A stretch of DNA of 64,000 bases from Verrucomicrobia bacterium UBA1200 (GCA_002309765.1 DBXY01000058.1:10641-74640), one strand, 5' to 3'. Shown: positions 45,044 through 54,497, numbered from the stretch's first letter. Program-made: numbers and translations. Notes: a model not told the origin generated them from the sequence alone.

Positions 45044-45787
45044 TCATCCTTTCAAACGAATCCACGCCAGCCGCTTAGAGCTGGCAAAGAGGAAAAACAG
45101 GCTGGGGAACAAGTACGCCGCTACCGTTGCGGCGGAATACAGCCCGGTTGAGAAATCGTACACGTGCACGAGCTGAGGCATCGACGAGGTTTCGGAACGG
45201 ATCGACGGCACCCAGAATAAAACCGCGACGTACAAGGCCACCGGTAAGCCGCAGCACAACACCAGCGAACTCACCGCCGCCGAAGCTTGGGTGCGCGAAT
45301 AGACGGAAACCATCAGTCCGGCCGAACACCACAGAGCAGCCTGCAACAGCAGAATCAAAAATGTCGGCGCAAACGGGAGCAGTCGGCAACTGGCGGCCAG
45401 CGGCGGCGACACCGCCGGCAACACCGCCAGCGGAACCAACAGCGACAGCCCGATGGACACCGCCACCACGGTCATCGCCGAAAGAAATTTTCCCATCACC
45501 AGATCCCGTTCCATAATCGGCGACGAAAGCAGCAACTCAATCATACCCGAAGAGCGCTCCTCGGCAAAGAGCCGCATAGTAAGCACCGCGCACAACACCG
45601 GCAGCCAAAGCGATATCGACAACCCCCAAACGGTAGGCAGTTGCAACACACTGCCCTCTGCCTGACGCAGCGCCGCCACAAAACTCCAGCCACAGACCGC
45701 CAAAAACGCCGCCACCGGAATCGCGCAGGAATAAGCCCCGCCAAAGGCACGCACCTCTCGGCGCCATGTAACGCTTATCGCTCCCAT
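45044..45787 (-). CDS. ABC-2-type permease, GldF-like
   Basis: 247 residues from ATG 45787 (GGAAGGGGGGG upstream). Six membrane segments with the ABC-2 motif LFAEERSSGMIELLLSSPIMERDLVMGKFLSA. It should be the membrane channel of a GldFG-type ABC system with the two downstream genes. The ATPase (GldA-like) gene expected beside it is absent: the upstream gene is a helicase. The complex may use an ATPase encoded elsewhere. Confidence 0.85.
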   Translation of the reverse strand: MGAISVTWRREVRAFGGAYSCAIPVAAFLAVCGWSFVAALRQAEGSVLQLPTVWGLSISLWLPVLCAVLTMRLFAEERSSGMIELLLSSPIMERDLVMGKFLSAMTVVAVSIGLSLLVPLAVLPAVSPPLAASCRLLPFAPTFLILLLQAALWCSAGLMVSVYSRTQASAAVSSLVLCCGLPVALYVAVLFWVPSIRSETSSMPQLVHVYDFSTGLYSAATVAAYLFPSLFFLFASSKRLAWIRLKG

Positions 45788-45802
45788 ACCCCCCCCTTCC
45801 AA

Positions 45803-47752
45803 TCAGTATCTGCGGAAACCGTACCGTTCTGACAACAACCCCTTGGGCAACTCTTTGATAAACCGCGAGGGCTTGCACTGGAAAGCTCCGCCGTCGCGGG
45901 TATAGCGCATCGAAGGGGCGCACAACACCAAATCATCTCTGGCGCGGGTCACCGCCACGTAAAACAGCCGGCGCTCTTCGGTGTCATCGTCGTTTTCGGC
46001 CATCGACCGGCTCGACGGGAACATCCCCTCCACCGCCCAAATGATAATCACCACCGGCCATTCAAGTCCCTTCGCCTGATGGACGGTGCTCAAATGAACC
46101 GCGTTGTTTTTATCACCGTCGATGCCCATCGCCTCTTGATCGACGTTGGTGAGCAACGACACCTCCTGTAAAAACTCGCGCACCGACGCCGATTTGCGCA
46201 ACTGGTTCGCGAGTTCGCGCAAATCGTCTTCCCGGTCTTCCGGATTGTCAAACGACCTTGCCATATAGCCCCGGTAAAAAACCTCCAGGAAACGGTCCAG
46301 CACATCCGGGCCGGAAATCGTATCGCCGCTCGGCAGGTGGTAAGTGCCCATCAGCCGGTCAATATGCTGCCACTGTTCGCGAGCCGCCGGACGCAACAAC
46401 CCCAGCAGCGTTTCGCGATCCTGCGTACTGGTCACGTCGAACTTGCCGCCGAGTTTTGCCCAAAGTTTCTCGATGGTCTTTTCCCCCACCCCGCTGAGCA
46501 AGCCCAGCAACCGGTTGAAGGAGAGGTAGTCGGTCTGGAATTCGCACATCCGAAGAAAACTGATCACGTCTTTCACATGGGCGAGCTCGAACACCCCGAC
46601 ACCGGAAGTCACCACATACGGCACCCCGATGTTACGCAGATGAAACTCCAACCCCACCACATGGAAATGGGCACGGTACAGCACCGCGACATCTTTGGGC
46701 TGGTAACCGTCTTCAAGATACCGCCTAATCAGCCCGGACACCGCAATCCCCTGCTCTTCACCGTCATACAACAGATAAAAACTGGGTTTGCGGCGGGAAT
46801 TGCGGACAGCCCGCAATTCCTTGGGATAACGCCGGAACTGTTCCGCGTTGCCGCGGATAGAGGCGTTGGCCACGTCAAGGATCTCCGGCGCGCTGCGGTA
46901 ATTGCGCTCCAGCTTAATGATTCGACAGTCCGGCCAGCGGGTCGGGAAATCCATAATGTTGGCAAAGTTCGCCCCGCGCCAGGAGTAGATGCACTGGAAA
47001 TCGTCGCCGACCGCCATCACGCTTCGATTCCGCGCCGCCAGAATATCCACCATCTCGGCCTGCATCCGGTTGGTGTCCTGGTATTCGTCAACCAGCACGT
47101 GGCGGAATTTTTCCTGATAGAACTCGCGGACGAACTGATGTTCTTTCAACAACTTCAGACCATTGATCAGCAGGTCGTCGAAATCCATCATCCCCAACTC
47201 ATTTTTCCGCTCGGCATACATCCGGGCAACCGCCACGATCTCCGACGGATCGACCTTTAACGAATCGAGCTGCCCTTCAACCACCGATTCGATACCGCAA
47301 CCGCGGTTTGCCGCCATGCCGATCATCGAGGCAATCACGTTTTTCTTAGGGAAGTCTTTTTTGTTGCGAGTAATGCTGTTAATGCACTGTTCGATAAGCT
47401 TGCAAGAGTCGTCCCGGTCCAGAATCACAAAGTCGCGCTGGAAGCCGATACGGTCTGCCGCCTTGCGCAACATCCGGTTGCACACATGATGAAACGTGCC
47501 GCCCCACAGCGAGGATATCGCGTTGCCGGTCAACGAGTTGGCGCGTTCCAGCATCTCTTTTGCCGCCCGGTTGGTAAAGGTCAGCAACAGCAGATTTTCC
47601 GCCGGAACGCCGTGTTCCACCAAATAAGCCACGCGATAAGTCAACGTGCGCGTCTTTCCGGTGCCGGCGGCAGCCAACACCAGCAGCGGACCGTCTTCGG
47701 CGGTTACAGCATCAAACTGCTCATTGTTCAAAAGGTTTTCATAATCCAGCAT
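45803..47752 (-). CDS. UvrD/PcrA-type superfamily 1 DNA helicase
   Basis: 649 residues from ATG 47752 (GAGGGCGG upstream), overlapping the EEP gene by 14 bases. All SF1A motifs are visible: Walker A LAAAGTGKTRTLTYR (GTGKT 30-34), LTFTNRAAKEM, VDEYQDTN, GDDFQCIYSWRGA, LERNYRS, VHLSTVHQAKGLEW and YVAVTRARDDL. Shorter than E. coli UvrD (720), lacking the usual C-terminal tail. Unwinds DNA 3' to 5' in repair or replication. It ends 15 bases before the permease gene. Confidence 0.93.
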   Translation of the reverse strand: MLDYENLLNNEQFDAVTAEDGPLLVLAAAGTGKTRTLTYRVAYLVEHGVPAENLLLLTFTNRAAKEMLERANSLTGNAISSLWGGTFHHVCNRMLRKAADRIGFQRDFVILDRDDSCKLIEQCINSITRNKKDFPKKNVIASMIGMAANRGCGIESVVEGQLDSLKVDPSEIVAVARMYAERKNELGMMDFDDLLINGLKLLKEHQFVREFYQEKFRHVLVDEYQDTNRMQAEMVDILAARNRSVMAVGDDFQCIYSWRGANFANIMDFPTRWPDCRIIKLERNYRSAPEILDVANASIRGNAEQFRRYPKELRAVRNSRRKPSFYLLYDGEEQGIAVSGLIRRYLEDGYQPKDVAVLYRAHFHVVGLEFHLRNIGVPYVVTSGVGVFELAHVKDVISFLRMCEFQTDYLSFNRLLGLLSGVGEKTIEKLWAKLGGKFDVTSTQDRETLLGLLRPAAREQWQHIDRLMGTYHLPSGDTISGPDVLDRFLEVFYRGYMARSFDNPEDREDDLRELANQLRKSASVREFLQEVSLLTNVDQEAMGIDGDKNNAVHLSTVHQAKGLEWPVVIIIWAVEGMFPSSRSMAENDDDTEERRLFYVAVTRARDDLVLCAPSMRYTRDGGAFQCKPSRFIKELPKGLLSERYGFRRY

Positions 47753-48788
47753 CTTTATCCGCCCTCTTCGGCTTGGCTCCGGGTTCAAGTTCCATCAGAA
47801 TCGGGAAATGGTCGGAATACCCGGTTAAATAGACATCGCCCACCGTTTTGTTGCGTTGGCGCTTGAATGGCAACGGTTCCCCTTTGCGGTTGCACTGGCG
47901 CGGGGTTTTAAACACCCGCATCGATCCCCGTTTCACCTTCCACGGTGCCTCGCCGTTCCACATCCCGCGTGAAATGTGGAACATATCCAACGTGCTCCAT
48001 TTGTCACCGCTGGCGTAATAATAAGTCAACCGCTCGGATTCAGGCACGGTAGCGCTAAGGTTGAACAACAACCTCCCGGTACGGTTGGTCAAAAACAGTT
48101 GCTCGTCCAGCACAAACCCGGCGGTACCGGTCAGCACCTCAGACTCCGGCACGTCGTTGAAATCTCCGGTCACTACCACCGCCGCCGACGGATCGGTCTT
48201 CAACGCCTTGTCCACCAACCCCCGAGCCGCCTGGGCGCATTTGCGGCGCAATTCCTCACTCTCCTGCTTGTCGCCCAGCTGCGATTTCCAATGGTTGGCC
48301 AACACCGTAATCTTGCGACCGTCGAAATCAAAAGAAGCGGCCAGCACGTCACGCTGCCCGGACACCGGAGTCTTCCACTCGGTCTTCTCCGGCTTCCGCA
48401 CCGCCAACATGGCAACATCGATTCCGCGCAAATCCGTGCCTTCGCGATGGATGATAGCGGTCATCGGATAATCGTATTTTTCTTTCAGCACTTGCGTCAA
48501 GTCTTCCAATACCCGGCGGTTTTCCACTTCAGCCAAACACAAAACCTGAGGTTTCATCTCCCGTATGACCCCGGCCAGATGATCCAGCTTGGTGCGGTAA
48601 CGGCGCTCACTCCAGCGCATCCAACCGCGGGGCGTATAGCCGTCATCGCCGGGATTGTCAGGGGCGTCCTCATAGTCAAACAGATTCTCAACATTCCAAC
48701 TGGCGATAACCAACGGCTCGGTGCCGGACTGTACTTCCCAGGCCGCCACCGTTAAAGCAAAAACCAAAAACAACCGACTAATCGCCAC
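47739..48788 (-). CDS. Secreted endonuclease/exonuclease/phosphatase family protein
   Basis: 349 residues from GTG 48788, preceded by GGAG at a 6-base spacing; a GTG at 48806 is the alternative. A hydrophobic signal (ISRLFLVFALTVAAW) is followed by the EEP fold: IASWNVENLFDYED, VLCLAEVENRRVL, VLANHWKSQ, VVTGDFNDVPESE and LTGYSDHFPI, the last carrying the catalytic Asp-His. Homologs hydrolyse nucleic acid or phosphodiesters outside the cell. First gene of the long minus-strand run that continues with the helicase. Confidence 0.85.
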   Translation of the reverse strand: MAISRLFLVFALTVAAWEVQSGTEPLVIASWNVENLFDYEDAPDNPGDDGYTPRGWMRWSERRYRTKLDHLAGVIREMKPQVLCLAEVENRRVLEDLTQVLKEKYDYPMTAIIHREGTDLRGIDVAMLAVRKPEKTEWKTPVSGQRDVLAASFDFDGRKITVLANHWKSQLGDKQESEELRRKCAQAARGLVDKALKTDPSAAVVVTGDFNDVPESEVLTGTAGFVLDEQLFLTNRTGRLLFNLSATVPESERLTYYYASGDKWSTLDMFHISRGMWNGEAPWKVKRGSMRVFKTPRQCNRKGEPLPFKRQRNKTVGDVYLTGYSDHFPILMELEPGAKPKRADKDAGL

Positions 48789-48830
48789 CGCAAGCTCCAA
48801 AATCACAAAAACACCAAAAAAAACACTAAT

Positions 48831-48859
48831 ATCATACCAAAAATCGGCTCTAAACGCAA
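48831..48859 (-). promoter_or_regulatory. Predicted promoter of the EEP-helicase gene run
   Basis: On the minus strand: TTGCGT, 17-base spacer, TATGAT, about 45 bases before the EEP start. The remaining gap up to pgpA (48860-49070) shows no gene. Confidence 0.4.
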
Positions 48860-49070
48860 TGTGTTAAACCGTAATGACGATAATTTATGGTACGCAATGA
48901 ATTAGAAAATCCGCCATGCCGGATTATTCCGCCCATATTCATTCTCGTTTTGGCAAATATTGACTTTTGTTCTTGCTAAACGGTGGCAGGAAATGGCATC
49001 ATATCACTGTCTTGAACAGTAGTATTTTGTTTTGGCGGAATCTTCCGATCTTAATGCAGAGGAGTTTTTC

Positions 49071-49550
49071 GTGGCATCTGACAAATCAAAGGTTTTCTTG
49101 GGCAGCGCGTTCGGACTAGGTTTGTTGCCGATCATGCCCGGTTCTTTTGGGGCTCTGGTCGGTTTGGCCTGGCACTACGTGCCGTGGTATCTGGGGGTGA
49201 ACGATTGGATTATCCGGCTTTGGTGTTTGGCCGGAATCGTTTTGTTTTCCGTCATCCACTATCGGCTCACCCCGTGGGCGCAGCGTTATTGGAACGACCC
49301 CGACCCCGGACATTTCGTGCTTGACGAGGTGGTCGGCTATCTGTGCGTACCGTTGCTGGCGTTGCCGGAAACCTTGTGGTGGCACCCGTTGGCGGGATTC
49401 GCCCTGTTTCGAATTTTCGACATCATCAAACTGCCGGGAGCCCGCTACATCGACCGTAACATCCACACCGCCTCCGGCGTGCTGCTGGACGATGTGGTTG
49501 ACGCGGCATACGCGGCGGTTGTCCTTTCGCTAATCATCAAATTCGTTTGA
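49071..49550 (+). CDS. pgpA: Phosphatidylglycerophosphatase A
   Basis: 159 residues from GTG 49071 (AGAGGAG 6 bases upstream). PgpA motifs: LGLLPIMPGSFGALVGL near the start, DPDPGHFVLDEVVGYL in the middle, and FALFRIFDIIKLPGARYIDR with GVLLDDVVDA toward the end, in about four membrane segments. It removes the phosphate from phosphatidylglycerophosphate to give phosphatidylglycerol at the inner membrane. A metallophosphoesterase gene follows 31 bases later. Confidence 0.92.
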   Translation: MASDKSKVFLGSAFGLGLLPIMPGSFGALVGLAWHYVPWYLGVNDWIIRLWCLAGIVLFSVIHYRLTPWAQRYWNDPDPGHFVLDEVVGYLCVPLLALPETLWWHPLAGFALFRIFDIIKLPGARYIDRNIHTASGVLLDDVVDAAYAAVVLSLIIKFV

Positions 49551-49581
49551 CCGCGTATCCGGTTGAACCTGGGGGAAGAAA

Positions 49582-50709
49582 ATGAAAAGACGCAATTTCC
49601 TAAAACTGTCCGCCGCGGCGCTTCCCGCGTTTGGCGGCTGCGCATACCTGTCCAAAGGCGGGGAACGTTACTCCGTGGCGATTCTGGGCGACACTCATTT
49701 TGACACCGAACCGGCCTCGGTTTACCACTCACACTACAAAAACGAGGGCAAAGCCGAATGGCTGTGGAAAGTCCAACGCCAGGAATTCGCGCGCAACGGC
49801 GAGATGTGGCGCGAGCGTTGCCGTAACCTGCTGGCCGCCAGCGCACGGGCGGCACAATCGCGGACGCGCTTTATTCTGCAAATGGGCGACATTATCCAAG
49901 GCGACTGCGATGACTATGCCACCCACCAAAAGATGCTCGACGACTGCATCAAGATGCTCCGTTCCCCCTACCCCGGTTCGCTGCCGTTTCTGACTGTTGC
50001 GGGCAACCACGACTACCGGGGCATTGGCGGCCATCAGGCCTACTACGAATTTTGCGAGCCGTTCATGTCTAAAGAACTCGGGAAACCGGTTAAATACCCC
50101 GCGTTTTCCCAAATCATCGGCGGCGACCTGTACGTGTTTTGCGATTTCGAAACCCGTAACCTCAAACCGATCATCAGCGAAATCGAGTCGAACCCGAATG
50201 TCCGCCACACCTTCTTGGTCACGCACGGACCTTTCACGCCCGGTGACGACGGCAGTTGGCAGTGGCGACTTGGCGGCGACAACAACAAGTGCGCCAAGGA
50301 CCGGGCCACCCTGTTTGAATTGTTGTTGAAACGCCACGCGATTGTGCTTTCCGGCCACACCCATAGGGTCGAATGGCGGGTTTTCAAAAAAGACGGCGTG
50401 GGGTCGTTTGCTGAATTCACCGCCAATTCCGTATGGTGCAATCCGGAACTTGCCACCGCCGAACCGGTTTATGCCAAAGCCAAGGATTTCGGCTCGGTTT
50501 ACCGCAACGGCGCGGGAGCGGAACCGGCCAACGCCGACCGGTTGAAACGTTTTGAGCAGGATATCGCGTTCTTTACCCCGTATCTACAGGAGTGTTTCTT
50601 TAATCCCGGCGCGGGGCATTTCCGCATGAACGTTTCAGACCAATCGGTGACGATGGATTTTTATCCGGGCGACGCCAGTGAAATCGGCCGGACATTTACG
50701 CTTGCTTAG
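49582..50709 (+). CDS. Tat-exported metallophosphoesterase lipoprotein
   Basis: 375 residues. The N-terminus has a Tat motif (KRRNFLKLSAAALPAF) and a lipobox ending at C20 (AFGGC). Calcineurin-like metal motifs are in order: ILGDTHFD, LQMGDIIQGD, VAGNHDYRG, VTHGPF and LSGHTHRVEW. It is probably anchored to a membrane facing the periplasm and cleaves a phosphate ester there. A GGGGGAAG site precedes the ATG. Same strand as pgpA and probably co-transcribed; a bidirectional terminator follows. Confidence 0.88.
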   Translation: MKRRNFLKLSAAALPAFGGCAYLSKGGERYSVAILGDTHFDTEPASVYHSHYKNEGKAEWLWKVQRQEFARNGEMWRERCRNLLAASARAAQSRTRFILQMGDIIQGDCDDYATHQKMLDDCIKMLRSPYPGSLPFLTVAGNHDYRGIGGHQAYYEFCEPFMSKELGKPVKYPAFSQIIGGDLYVFCDFETRNLKPIISEIESNPNVRHTFLVTHGPFTPGDDGSWQWRLGGDNNKCAKDRATLFELLLKRHAIVLSGHTHRVEWRVFKKDGVGSFAEFTANSVWCNPELATAEPVYAKAKDFGSVYRNGAGAEPANADRLKRFEQDIAFFTPYLQECFFNPGAGHFRMNVSDQSVTMDFYPGDASEIGRTFTLA

Positions 50710-50740
50710 GCGTTTTCAATTGTCTGAAGAATAAAATAAT

Positions 50741-50777
50741 CCGGGCGGTTTGAAACCAAACCGCCCGGAAATTTTTT
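50741..50777. terminator. Bidirectional terminator
   Basis: CCGGGCGGTTTG pairs perfectly with CAAACCGCCCGG over a 4-base loop, with T6 after it on the plus strand and a T-rich run on the minus strand. It sits between the convergent metallophosphoesterase and oadB genes. Confidence 0.9.
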
Positions 50778-50797
50778 GTCCCCTAAGAAACGCGTCC

Positions 50798-52291
50798 TTA
50801 TTTGCTGCAAAGCGTGTAAAGCACGCCCGCCACCACGGCGGAACCGATAACGCCGGATACGTTCGGTCCCATCGCGTGCATCAACAGATAATTGGTGGGG
50901 TCGGATTCCAAACCGACCTTGTTGGAAACACGCGCCGCCATCGGCACCGCCGAGACACCGGCGGAACCAATCAACGGGTTGATCTTTTCCTTCAGGAAGA
51001 GGTTCATAAAGCGGGCCATCATGCATCCGGCTCCGGTACCGACCGCGAAAGCGACCAATCCCAAGCACAAAATCTTGATGGTATCGAGCGTCAGAAACTT
51101 TTCGCAAGCCAGCTTGGACCCCACAGCCAGACCCAGCATAATGGTGACGATGTTGCAAAGCGGTCCAGTCATGGTATCCGCCAAACGCGCCACCGACGGG
51201 CCGACTTCGCGGCAGAGGTTACCCAACATCAACGCGCCGACCAGCGGCACCGCGCTCGGCAACAGCAACGCGCAAAGCAGCAAAACGGTAAGCGGGAAGC
51301 AAACTTTCTCCATCTTCGACACATGGCGCAGCTGCTTCATCTTGATCTTGCGCTGCTCGGCCGGAACCAACAGCTTCATGATCGGCGGCTGGATAATCGG
51401 AACCAAAGCCATGTAAGAATAGGCCGCAACGGCAATCGCGCCGAGCAATTCCGGAGCGAGCTTGGAGGTCAGCCAAATCGCGGTCGGGCCGTCCGCTCCG
51501 CCGATAATGCCGATTGACGCCGCACCCTTGATGTCAAAACCCAGCATCAATGCGCCAAACAGCGCGAAGAAAATACCGAACTGGGCCGCCGCGCCCAGCA
51601 AGGCGGACTTCGGGTTGGCGATCAGCGGGCCGAAATCGGTCATCGCGCCCACGCCCATGAAAATCATGATCGGGAACAGACCGGTGTTGATGCCGAAATC
51701 AAAGAAGTAGTACAGGAAGCCGCCCGGCTCGGTCATGTGCGTCACGATATCCATCATCGGCGGCGCGGTGACGCCACTCAACGGAAGGTTCGAGAGCAAC
51801 CCGCCGAAACCGATCGGGAGCAGCAAAAGCGGCTCAAAACCCTTCACCACCGCCAGATAGATCAGCAACAGGCAGACAAACACCATCACCAGCTGCCCGA
51901 CGCCGTATGGAAGCGCCCCGCCGAGAACCTTAACCTCATGGCCCTCGTGGAAACGCCCTTCCCAATCGTAATAGCCCTTGGTAAGGTACGCCGGAGGTTC
52001 GCCCTTGACAAAACCGGTGATGCCGGTACTGTCGATCAGGTTCTTAACCCTGTCCAACATGGTCTTCCAGCTTTTTCCGCCGGATTTATCCAACGCCAGC
52101 GCCTCCGCCCGCACCTTGGCCAACTCGGCATCCTCTTGGGTCACCGTAGCAGGCGTCCAAACCCCGTCACCCCGGCGCTCGGCCCGGATGGACACATTGG
52201 GGTTGTGTGTATCCGCGTCATCGGCCACCGACACCACGTTGGCGAAACCCAACGCCAATGCCGACAGCAGAACGGTCAAAAACTTTTTCAT
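50798..52291 (-). CDS. oadB: Na+-translocating decarboxylase beta subunit
   Basis: 497 residues. From about residue 120 it matches OadB/GcdB/MmdB: several membrane segments, FPIMIFMGVGAMTDFGPLIANP with the sodium-site Asp, GIIGGADGPTAIWLTSKLAPEL, and LGLAVGSKLACEKFL. It carries carboxyl decarboxylation and sodium export. Usual family length is about 375-435: the extra part is an N-terminal signal peptide plus ~95 exported residues (DDADTHNPNVSIRAERRGDG to HEGHEVKVLGG). Last gene of oadGAB, 20 bases after oadA. Confidence 0.92.
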   Translation of the reverse strand: MKKFLTVLLSALALGFANVVSVADDADTHNPNVSIRAERRGDGVWTPATVTQEDAELAKVRAEALALDKSGGKSWKTMLDRVKNLIDSTGITGFVKGEPPAYLTKGYYDWEGRFHEGHEVKVLGGALPYGVGQLVMVFVCLLLIYLAVVKGFEPLLLLPIGFGGLLSNLPLSGVTAPPMMDIVTHMTEPGGFLYYFFDFGINTGLFPIMIFMGVGAMTDFGPLIANPKSALLGAAAQFGIFFALFGALMLGFDIKGAASIGIIGGADGPTAIWLTSKLAPELLGAIAVAAYSYMALVPIIQPPIMKLLVPAEQRKIKMKQLRHVSKMEKVCFPLTVLLLCALLLPSAVPLVGALMLGNLCREVGPSVARLADTMTGPLCNIVTIMLGLAVGSKLACEKFLTLDTIKILCLGLVAFAVGTGAGCMMARFMNLFLKEKINPLIGSAGVSAVPMAARVSNKVGLESDPTNYLLMHAMGPNVSGVIGSAVVAGVLYTLCSK

Positions 52292-52311
52292 GTTCGGTGG
52301 CTCCTTATTAA

Positions 52312-54138
52312 TTAGCCGATCAAAGCGAGCACATCACCGGTGTTGACTTTGTCAGTCTGGGCGACATTGATAGCCTTAATCGTGCCGTCGCACGGCGCGG
52401 CCACCGGAGTCTCCATCTTCATCACGTCCATCACGAGGATTTCGTCGCCCTTTGCGACCGTCGCGCCCACCGAAGCAGTCACGCGCAGAATCGAGCCTGG
52501 CACCGAAGCCTTAACCTCGGTTTCGTTGCCGGTGGCGGCTGCCGCCGGGGCGGCCTTCTGGATGCCGTCCGCCACGGTGAAAGCGATTTCCTTACCGTTG
52601 ACCACAGCCTTGTCGCCCTTCAACTCCACGCCGTAAGCCTTACCGTTGATGGTAACCGTGCAGGCGCCGCCCTTGCTTACCGCAGCGGGTTTAGACTCTT
52701 CAGCGAAACGGCAGCCCATCGGGGCCTTGGACGGATCCTTGAGAAAGAGAATACCCTTCTCTTTGCAGGAGGCGGCGATGAAGATGTTTTCGTCGGTCAC
52801 CGGCAATCCAGCGTCCTCAAGCGCCTTACGGGCAACGGCTCCGCCTTTATTGGGGTCGGCATCATTAAGCTCCAGCACCGTCTTGTCGGTCGGGGTGGAG
52901 TACGGCTTGGTGAGTTCGCTGGAAGCCATGAACTCCGCCGCCTTTTTGACGATTTCCGGATCCGGCGGAACCGGGGTTTTGCCGAAGTAACCGAGCACCA
53001 TCTTGGCGTAACCGGGAGAGAACTTCTTGAACTTTCCGAACATCACGTTCTGGATCGCCTGCTGGGCGTAGAACTGCGAAACCGGGGTCACGGAGGTACC
53101 GAAACCGCCCAACCGCACGCAATCGTACATTTCGGCGATCATGTCGTCGTACTTGTCCATCATGTTGTTGTCACGCAGCATCTGGGTGTTGGCGGTCAAT
53201 GCACCGCCGGGCATCGGACTCCAAATGATCTGCGGGCTGACACTCATCGCCTCCGGCGGGAGGAAGTACTTGGCCATGGCAGCCTTGAAGGAATCCTCCG
53301 CCTTCTTGATCTTGTTGATGTCGAAGTCGAAACCGAAATCGGGGTCACCGTCCAAACAGTGCCACATGGTGATGATGTCCGGCTGGCAGGTGCCGCCGCT
53401 CATCGGGGCCAACGAAAGATCGATACCGTCCGCGCCGCCGCGCAAAGCCGCGAGATAACAGGCCACGCCGTTACCGGCCGTCTCATGGGAGTGGAACTGG
53501 ATGTGGATGCCGTCGCCAAGGAGCTGGCGGGCAAGCTTCATGGTGTTGTACACCGTGGCGGGGGTCGAGGTACCGGAAGCGTCTTTGAACGCCACGCGGT
53601 CAAAAGGAATGCCCGCGTCCATAATCATGCGCAGACGGTCACGGTAGAACTCCGGGGTGTGGGTACCCTGATTGTCAATCCCGGGGGGCAGACCCATCAT
53701 CGTCACGACCACTTCGTGGTTGAGCCCCGCGTCATGGATGCACTGACCTGACCACTTGAGGTTGTTCACATCGTTCAGCGCGTCGAAGTTACGGATGGAT
53801 GACATCCCGTGCTTCTTGAACATTTGGGCGTGCAGCTTGATCATGTCGCTGGACTGGGATTCCAATCCCACCACGTTCACGCCGCGGGAAAGAGTCTGCA
53901 AATCCGCCTCCGGGGCGGCCTTGCGGAAAGCGTCCATAACATCAAAAGCGTCTTCCTGGCAATAAAAATAGCAACTCTGGAACCGGGCGCCGCCGCCCGC
54001 CTCAAACCAGCGGATTCCCGCCTGGTAAGCCTCTTCCACGCAGGGAAGGAAATCTTTGGAAAGAACGCGGGCGCCGATCACGGACTGGAAACCGTCGCGG
54101 AACGCGGTACACATGAATTTGACTTGTTTTTTGGCCAC
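52312..54138 (-). CDS. oadA: Oxaloacetate decarboxylase alpha subunit (carboxyltransferase plus biotin carrier)
   Basis: 608 residues from GTG 54138 (AAGGAG 8 bases upstream). The carboxyltransferase domain has CTAFRDGFQSVIGAR (FRDGFQS in place of the common LRDAHQS), SIRNFDALNDVNNL, VAFKDASGTSTP and IQFHSHETAGNGVA with the metal histidines. A conserved linker leads to a C-terminal biotin domain with the biotinylated K574 in DVMKMETPV. It transfers carboxyl from oxaloacetate (or a related acid) to biotin. Substrate is inferred from family. Middle gene of oadGAB. Confidence 0.88.
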   Translation of the reverse strand: MAKKQVKFMCTAFRDGFQSVIGARVLSKDFLPCVEEAYQAGIRWFEAGGGARFQSCYFYCQEDAFDVMDAFRKAAPEADLQTLSRGVNVVGLESQSSDMIKLHAQMFKKHGMSSIRNFDALNDVNNLKWSGQCIHDAGLNHEVVVTMMGLPPGIDNQGTHTPEFYRDRLRMIMDAGIPFDRVAFKDASGTSTPATVYNTMKLARQLLGDGIHIQFHSHETAGNGVACYLAALRGGADGIDLSLAPMSGGTCQPDIITMWHCLDGDPDFGFDFDINKIKKAEDSFKAAMAKYFLPPEAMSVSPQIIWSPMPGGALTANTQMLRDNNMMDKYDDMIAEMYDCVRLGGFGTSVTPVSQFYAQQAIQNVMFGKFKKFSPGYAKMVLGYFGKTPVPPDPEIVKKAAEFMASSELTKPYSTPTDKTVLELNDADPNKGGAVARKALEDAGLPVTDENIFIAASCKEKGILFLKDPSKAPMGCRFAEESKPAAVSKGGACTVTINGKAYGVELKGDKAVVNGKEIAFTVADGIQKAAPAAAATGNETEVKASVPGSILRVTASVGATVAKGDEILVMDVMKMETPVAAPCDGTIKAINVAQTDKVNTGDVLALIG

Positions 54139-54187
54139 GGTGGATTCTCCTTAATGAAACGTTACGAAAAGGGGTTAAAGAACGGGG

Positions 54188-54415
54188 TTAGCAACGGGAA
54201 CGCGCGATGGCGATCGCCAACGCGATGGCGGCATCGTCACTCGCCGCGATGGCGGGACGGGGCTTCTTTTTCGGCTCTTCATCCGGGAGCACGTAATTGA
54301 ACCGGGGGATAATCTTGGCCATAAGATTCATAAAACAGACCAAAATCGCCAGGAATGCAAACACGATACCCATCCCGGCAACCAGCAGCACCAAACCTTG
54401 TTGAATGTTTTCCAT
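54188..54415 (-). CDS. oadG: Decarboxylase gamma subunit
   Basis: 75 residues from ATG 54415 (GAGGAG upstream). One membrane segment (GLVLLVAGMGIVFAFLAILVCFM) with the family's opening and NLMAKI, followed by a short basic-proline tail EEPKKKPRP and an alanine-rich end. The gamma subunit anchors the alpha subunit to OadB. First gene of oadGAB. Confidence 0.85.
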   Translation of the reverse strand: MENIQQGLVLLVAGMGIVFAFLAILVCFMNLMAKIIPRFNYVLPDEEPKKKPRPAIAASDDAAIALAIAIARSRC

Positions 54416-54468
54416 GAACAAAACTCCTCGCGAAACTGGGGCACCTCCCCCCAAAAAATTGATTTAAA

Positions 54469-54497
54469 ATCATATCACAACCGACGGGGAAACTCAA
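54469..54497 (-). promoter_or_regulatory. Predicted sigma70 promoter of oadGAB
   Basis: On the minus strand: TTGAGT, 17-base spacer, TATGAT, about 55 bases before the oadG ATG. Confidence 0.55.

Noticed and set aside
49001..49020. Palindrome ACTGTCTTGAACAGT before pgpA as a LexA-type SOS box
   Set aside because: The spacing does not match known LexA boxes and pgpA is not an SOS gene; one short palindrome is not enough.
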